In this document: piece after piece, positions 34,056 to 39,556 of the stretch
Layout: each line of letters starts with the position of its first letter
How positions within the stretch are numbered: position 1 is the stretch's first letter
Origin: Haplomitrium mnioides
Lineage: Eukaryota; Marchantiophyta; Haplomitriopsida; Calobryales
Length of the DNA: 39,556 bases
NCBI GenBank assembly: GCA_049999725.1
Contig: JBNGIS010035646.1
Location: 1-39,556, forward strand
Direction of reading: 5' to 3'
Program-made: the position numbers and the translations under genes
Notes under the pieces: generated by a model
Told to the model about the DNA's origin: nothing
The model's database searches: none
The model's input: only the letters and a program-made list of their open reading frames with translations

Positions 34056-36668
34056 ATTTCTGTCATCCATGGTATATTGGATTGCATGTGAGAAATCTGA
34101 TCAAGAAGTTTGATAGCATCCGTGGTATCTCATAGTGCTAAAATATTTGTGTTGAAGATTCATGGAAGGAATCTCTTGAAGATTGTCGTTGTTGAAGATT
34201 CATAAAGAAATTGCAGAATTTCTAGTGTGTGAGGTTGCTGCAATAGACCTCGAGGAAAAATTTGTGTTTGATGTTTGGTTGCTGACTTTGAGGTGGAGAA
34301 AGCTAAAGTTTGTTTTAGAGAAGGCTCAAATTTGTTTTTGAGATTCATGGAAGAGATTCGGAGCAGCGGAAACTAACAACTGCCACATTGAAGAGTTAGA
34401 GATTGCAACAATCAAGAGTTCTTCGAGCAGCAAGTTCGTCCAGCGTCGAGCAGCATATTTGTTTGTCAAAGGGAGCGTATCATTGAACATCCAATTGGGG
34501 GATTTTGCGAGTAGTCTGGCTGCTGAAATTTTCACAAAGGCAAATCGAATCACAGCCCTATCTTTGTCGAAAACATTTGTGAAGCGAGTAGATTTTGTGT
34601 NNNNNNNNNNNNNNNNNNNNNNNNNNNNNNNNNNNNNNNNNNNNNNNNNNNNNNNNNNNNNNNNNNNNNNNNNNNNNNNNNNNNNNNNNNNNNNNNNNNN
34701 GCATTGCAAGCATCAAAAGGCAAATCATTGAGCAGAAACATCTTCATTGCTACTCAGGTTTCGGCGAGCAAGAATCGTCGAACAGAGTGCTTGGGCTGGT
34801 CTCTCCTCGAGCAAGGATTCATCTATTGAACGGTGTCAATATTTCTACGTTTAAGAACAGAAAATTGCGATTTCAGGATCTGGTGGCAAAGTCACTGCAA
34901 GTTCTTCATCAATCAGATTTGTGCATCGAGGTGCAGAGTTTTTAATGAGCAGAGCTTGAGCAGTCGAGTTGCAAACATATGTGATTTCTGCAGGCAAATC
35001 AAAAAGGCTGCTATAGGATAATCCCTAAATCCCCATGGATCTCTCCTCGACAAAATTTGTAGGCTTGTAAAGATGTTGCAACATGTTTTCTGATGAGACT
35101 TCGTCGAAACAGCTTTGACACTTTCTGTAGACGAAAATCGTGGAGAAGGCAGCTATAATTTCTGCATCAAGAGAAGCTTGTTTGGAAAATTTTTGTGAGG
35201 AGCAACCTCAGTCATTAGTGCTGGGCTTTTGGTCATAGCTGAGCTGCTAGTAATTCGATCAAACAGTGTTCATGCAAGCAAGAGCAGCAATTTGATGATT
35301 TTGCCTTTACAATCTTCCTTTCCTTGTTCTCCATGAGCTCTCTACTTCAGCAAGTTCAGGCAGTGAGTTTATTTCAGAATTTGACCATCAAGCAAGCTGT
35401 CTGGTGCCACATCTATTTGTCAACAGCTTTTGTTTTCCTTTGAGGAGGCTGGCATGATCTCTTGCGTGCAGCGAAGGCAAGGTTCATTAGCAAGTTTGCA
35501 TGGAATTTTATCGAGCAGGAGACACTGCTGTAAAGCTTGTCTGATTTTGCTACAAAGGATTTTCACATCCCTGCTACAATATTTTTCTAGCACCCACAAG
35601 CAAGAGACTTTTGAAGAAGCTTTCAAAGTATAGACCAATGGGTCGCAGAGGCAAACATATGCAAAGCTGGTATTTTTGGTTGGTCAGCACTTGCTGAATG
35701 ATAGTGTAACATTGGCAGTAGACTGGAGTTTTGTCAATGACTACATTGCAGGGGCTGGATGCACTGGAATAGTTCTGTTTGGCTAGCCTATGAACTGACC
35801 TTTAGTGGAGGTTGCTGGAATTTCAGAGGAAGCATAGTTGGACTCCAATTTCTTGAGATCGCCTTTCAACATTGAGAATCCTAGGAGTTGTGAGATTGAA
35901 ACATGGGAGCACTTGACAAATAGAGATTCAGCTAGAGAACAGAGACTCTACTCTGCAAAAGAAGAGCAGATTTGTTGCAAAGAGAAGAAGGTTACTGGCA
36001 AAAATTTGCATGAATCGCCAAGATCAGAATCACAAGACCAGAATAAAATAGAACTTCTTTTTATTGAGGCCTTCCAAAATTTCAGACGAAGAAGAAGGGC
36101 AAATGACTCCTAGATTCTCACCCAAAGAAAGAGGCAATTTACCATTTTGGGCTGATAGGACAACCTTGGGCTAACCCAAAAGAGAGCCATATGCTGTTTG
36201 CAAGTGGTGGTTCAGAAGCGACCTACGGCCAGAAGTCTGTTTGCAACACATAGCATGGATATTTAAGCCAAAAACATAATATAATATTATAATAATTTTC
36301 TGAATTCAGAGAGGCTGAACTAGACCCTCTGCTGAGCGGTGCAAGAGTGGAAAGAGTCCACCAGCACGCTCTTAGGGAGCATGCTATCTGGAAGCCCAGA
36401 CTTTCGCTGAAGTGATGCAAGAAAGTCCGAAAAATTGTTTGCAAGAAACCGAAGATCGGTCTGCCGTGCTCTGAAGGTGAGCAACAAAATTTTGTTTTGA
36501 ATTGTCAACTTTTGCTCCTAGGTTGAGAAGAAGACCAATCAACTAGGATTGGCAAGCCAAGTGTACCTTGTCCAGAGGAGAAGGAATGACCACTTGTGCT
36601 GATTTGCACATTTTAGTCGACTTGTGAGCAAGTGGCTGAGTGGCCATAATACAGCCTGTGAGCTGTGA
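34056..36668. other. Non-coding stretch between the two retroelements, one N gap
   Basis: No gene or LTR pair is supported. 34056-34113 would continue the frame cut at 19874. From 34360 to 35530 the word GAGCA(G/A) recurs often (for example at 34426, 34451, 34764, 34809, 34944, 35512), without a fixed period. TATTTAA near 36260 could mark an LTR promoter for the gag that follows, but I find no primer site. A 100-N gap lies at 34601-34700. Confidence 0.45.
34601..34700. other. Assembly gap (100 N)
   Basis: Round-size run of N in non-coding sequence; true size unknown. Confidence 0.99.
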
Positions 36669-38682
36669 GTGAGTTCAGCTGAGCGGAGGTCAACACGGAG
36701 CCAGAGGGTGGAAGGGGTCAACACTCGTAGTGGCATCCAGTTTCAACCTACAATAAGAACGACTCGACATTTGGTAAGTGACCATACATTGGACGAAGAG
36801 GAGGTAACTCTTCCTATATTACTCAAGTACATTACCTGTTGTCTTGGGATATGGATGAGATGTATAGGCCACAAAATGGCCGAGGAGGTTCTCTGGTGTA
36901 GTAGGCACCATTGATCTAGATGATTTCATCCAAGAGTTTGACACTTTGTGTGATATGCAAACATTGCAGAACTCAGCTCTCTTTACACCTTTCATGGCAT
37001 GGAAAGGTTTGTCTAAGCACTTGGAAGGACTGCCCATGGATGATTACCATGAATTCAAGCAAGCTCATTTGACTGAAATTGAGGAGTGGAGACAATATTG
37101 GTCTCCCAATTATGTCTCCATCACCTATGGTGGAAGGGCAAGTGCTTATGTCCCTACGACCCATACAGCATCCTCTAGTGGCACTAGTCACAGTATTGGT
37201 GCTTCAAAGGCAAGAGGAGTTTTCAGTACACCTATTCCAGTCAGTGCATCAGAGAGTGGAGGGGTTCTAGTGTTTAACCCTGTGGTTGAGTTTTTTGAGC
37301 TTCTTAGGCAAAATTACCAAGGCATGAGAACAGACAACCTGAAGAGTCTTTAGGAGTTCCAATGCAAGACTGGAGAGAGCTTGAGGGAAGCTTACACCAG
37401 GATGAGGAGGCTCATCAATGTCACGAATGGAGTGATAGAGGCTCAGGCTGTACAGTTCTGGTATTCTATCCTTGACAGGGATTTGAGGAGGAGAGTGAGA
37501 GATGCCACCCTTCTCAAGGATTTTGATCCCACTCTTGTCATTGTATTTACACTGTCAGAGCGCATAGAGCTTAACCTCGTGAATGAGAGAGTGGTAACTG
37601 TAGGATTTCATAAAGAAGCACCAAAGTTTGCGTCTCCAACCACACCTACATCACAGTCTGCACCACGGAAGGGTCAGAAGGCTAGAGGGCAGTCAGCGTT
37701 ACCATCTTATGCAGGTCAGTAGTCAAGTTGTTGGACTTGTGGTGGAGATCATATGCAGAGGCTATGTCCAGAGGCGAAGAAGCCACGAGCAGCACGTTCT
37801 GGAGATGCAGGTGCAGCTAGCCAACAGCAATGTGACCATTGTGGGGTCATGGGTCACACCAAGGACCGATGTTTTTCGCCTCATCCAGAGCTGCGACGAG
37901 GAGGAGCTCGAATAGGTGAGCAAGGTAGAGGTGGGCAAGGTGGTCGTGGCAGAGAAGCATCACCAGTTGGGAGAGTTGAGGTGGGTGCTCCAGCAGCTAC
38001 TGTGAATCCCAAGGATGCTAGGATTGCAGAGTTGGAGCAGTAGTTAGCTGCTATAACTACAGCTCAAGCGAGGCCCAACTTTGGAGGTGAAGCCTCTACT
38101 TCATACGCAGTTGATGGGGATTTAGCTGGTATGGGATTCATGTGTGGGACAACCCACATTGATATGTCTGCGGCGGTGACTAGAGCAGCAAGCAAGGCTA
38201 TTGAGCCTAGGGGAGCAGCGGTGGAGTCAGATCCTTAGAGGGGGGATTCTCACCGGCAGGTAAGACTTCCACAGTCATTTGAGTTGACAGATTTGGTGAG
38301 GACCACGTCCATGCGTCCGACTCAGGCTTCTAGGGAGATGGAGAGATCAACCGAGGTGGAGGGGAGTGCGTCTTCGACTATGGAGATAGCTAGGTTAGTG
38401 GTCAAGAAACCATTGTTTTCAGCTAGGGATGTGTTGACTGGAGGAGTCACACCAGCTGAAGTGTTCAGGTTGGCAGCCCCACTTTGTGGGGAGGCTCAAG
38501 GTGCTACTTCTAGTATGAAAGTGAGACCTGTGAGTAGAGCAGGGACTTTGAAGTCCCTTCGTGCATGGACTTTGAAGTTCACGCATGCAAGAACTTTGAT
38601 GTCCATCCGCGCATGGACTCTAAAATGTTTTAGGGTTTTAACCTTTCAATGTTTTTTTTATTCTCTAATGTTTTTGTTTTGA
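36669..38682 (+). pseudogene. Second gag relic, two zinc knuckles, four TAG codons
   Basis: The N-terminal part (RRSTRSQRVEGVNTRSG, from about 36669) is in another frame, with a shift near 36810-36870. From 36868 to 38682 one frame runs 605 codons, broken only by TAG at 37351, 37720, 38041 and 38236. It carries capsid-like sequence (FQCKTGESLREAYTRMRRL after the first TAG, ILDRDLRRRVRDA), a CX2CX3HX4C knuckle (37729-37767), a CX2CX4HX4C knuckle (37831-37872), and a Gly/Arg-rich linker. The C-terminus ends in a short 8-residue repeat. No protease or polymerase follows within the window. It differs from the other two gags here. Because the stops fall where Gln (CAG) would fit, I infer C-to-T decay. 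Confidence 0.85.
38545..38620 (+). repeat. 24-bp tandem repeat at the end of the second gag
   Basis: Just over three copies of a 24-bp unit beginning GGACTTTGAAGT, with partners GGACTTTGAAGTTCACGC and GAACTTTGATGTCC. Being a multiple of three, it encodes an 8-residue repeat of the type AWTLKSLR. Confidence 0.75.
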
Positions 38683-39556
38683 TTTTTTTCAAGGGGACAA
38701 AACTTTCAAGCGGCAACTAGCAAAGAAACTAACAGCAGCTGCAAAATGAAGAAAGAAATCTGGGGTCGATAAAGCCCCGAAGAACAAGACCAGCCTCCTA
38801 CGTTGGTCTCTTACCCTCCGTGTGGGAGCATAGTTCCTGACAAAAGGTCAGATATTACTTGAAGGAGGTCTCTTCTAAGCAGTGGAGTGAGAGGGAATCG
38901 GTAAAGCTTCAGTTTTGTGTATAATGAGAGTAAAGTGTAAAAATATGTAAATAAGTACTGGTGAGGAGATTTTGGAGATTATTGGCCAAGGAGAGAAGCT
39001 TGGGTAATGAGGAAGTTGAGGTAATTTATTTTTAGAAAAAGAAAATTCTCTGTAAAACTAATCTCTAGATGTTGAGGGCCAGCCAGCCCCTATCTATCTA
39101 TCTATCTATTTTGTTCGTTGATGGACATCTTGCCCAAGAGCCTCTCGAAGTATATCGGAGGACAAGTTGCCATGTTGTGCCCTAAACTAGATCCGTCCAA
39201 GGGCAAGAAGTTAAGCGATGGCCTTACACCCCTGTGCGCCTACCTCTCGAATGTAAATTAGTGTCAAGTGTTTATATAGTGTTTCTGACTTACGATAGAA
39301 GACTTATGGGATATCAAGAGGTGACTGGGGAAGGCCACCTATTACGAAGCATTCGAGGAAGCCACGAGTGTTTGGATCAATATGAGGAATCCGAAGATGA
39401 GGAAGAGATTTTCGGAATCGATCAGCTATGAGTAAGGGGAATTAATCGAATCTGAAGGATGATCGATTGTTGTGCGAAGGAGGAGGTGATTTGTAATGAT
39501 CTGATACGAAATGGAAGCTCTACGAATGAAAGGTAAGATTGATCAGTGTTGAAGGC
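38683..39556. other. Right-hand non-coding flank
   Basis: T-rich then mixed sequence with no supported gene. A frame at 39234-39431 opens with GTG and ends in an acidic tail, with no known domain. Confidence 0.5.
39091..39110. repeat. (TATC)n microsatellite
   Basis: Nearly five TATC units. Confidence 0.95.

Noticed and set aside
39234-39431. 65-codon frame with an acidic tail
   Set aside because: Starts at GTG, with no domain and no splice evidence.

Overview
The window looks like nuclear DNA of a non-seed land plant; a bryophyte is my first guess and a lycophyte or fern is possible. The reasons are GT-AG introns, a gene for a probable plastid protein, a plant-type GT31 glycosyltransferase, a plant BCS1-like AAA-ATPase, and a sperm-tail PG-rich (SHIPPO) protein, which fits a plant with swimming sperm. 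Species cannot be fixed from sequence alone. There are four N gaps (160-259, 601-610, 30868-30967, 34601-34700).

Layout. 1-4331 is a satellite of alternating 50-bp units (100-bp dimer) that runs off the left edge and stops about 700 bp before the first gene. 4332-15761 is a gene island with four genes: a five-coding-exon membrane protein of probable plastid location (6039-7748, +), a SHIPPO-repeat protein (8747-9664, -), a GT31-family type II membrane protein with an altered DxD motif (11665-12720, +), and an intronless BCS1-like AAA-ATPase (14352-15761, +). They do not form an obvious pathway. 15762-17880 holds no gene I can support.

From about 17.9 kb to the right edge the window is mostly nested, decayed retroelements. 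A small LTR with an initiator-Met tRNA primer site and a broken gag lies at about 18.35-19.5 kb. A large element spans 19875-34050, bounded by near-identical 5-bp target duplications (GTGAG/ATGAG). Its LTRs are about 3.9 kb each, yet its internal region is only 3.1 kb and carries broken gag and protease but no reverse transcriptase, RNase H or integrase. It therefore matches the non-autonomous TR-GAG class. Its 5' LTR was later invaded by a related LTR that survives as a 3465-bp solo LTR (20211-23675, TG...CA ends, perfect AGGAA duplication). The giant LTRs carry repeated GC-rich palindromes and repeated ACGTGGC boxes. A second, different gag relic at 36.67-38.68 kb has a 605-codon frame interrupted only by four TAG codons.

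Reading as history: an older element and an unknown coding-like stretch were split by the TR-GAG element, whose 5' LTR was then hit by the solo-LTR family. All retroelement genes here look dead. The four host genes look intact, apart from doubt about the SHIPPO start codon and the GT31 active site.
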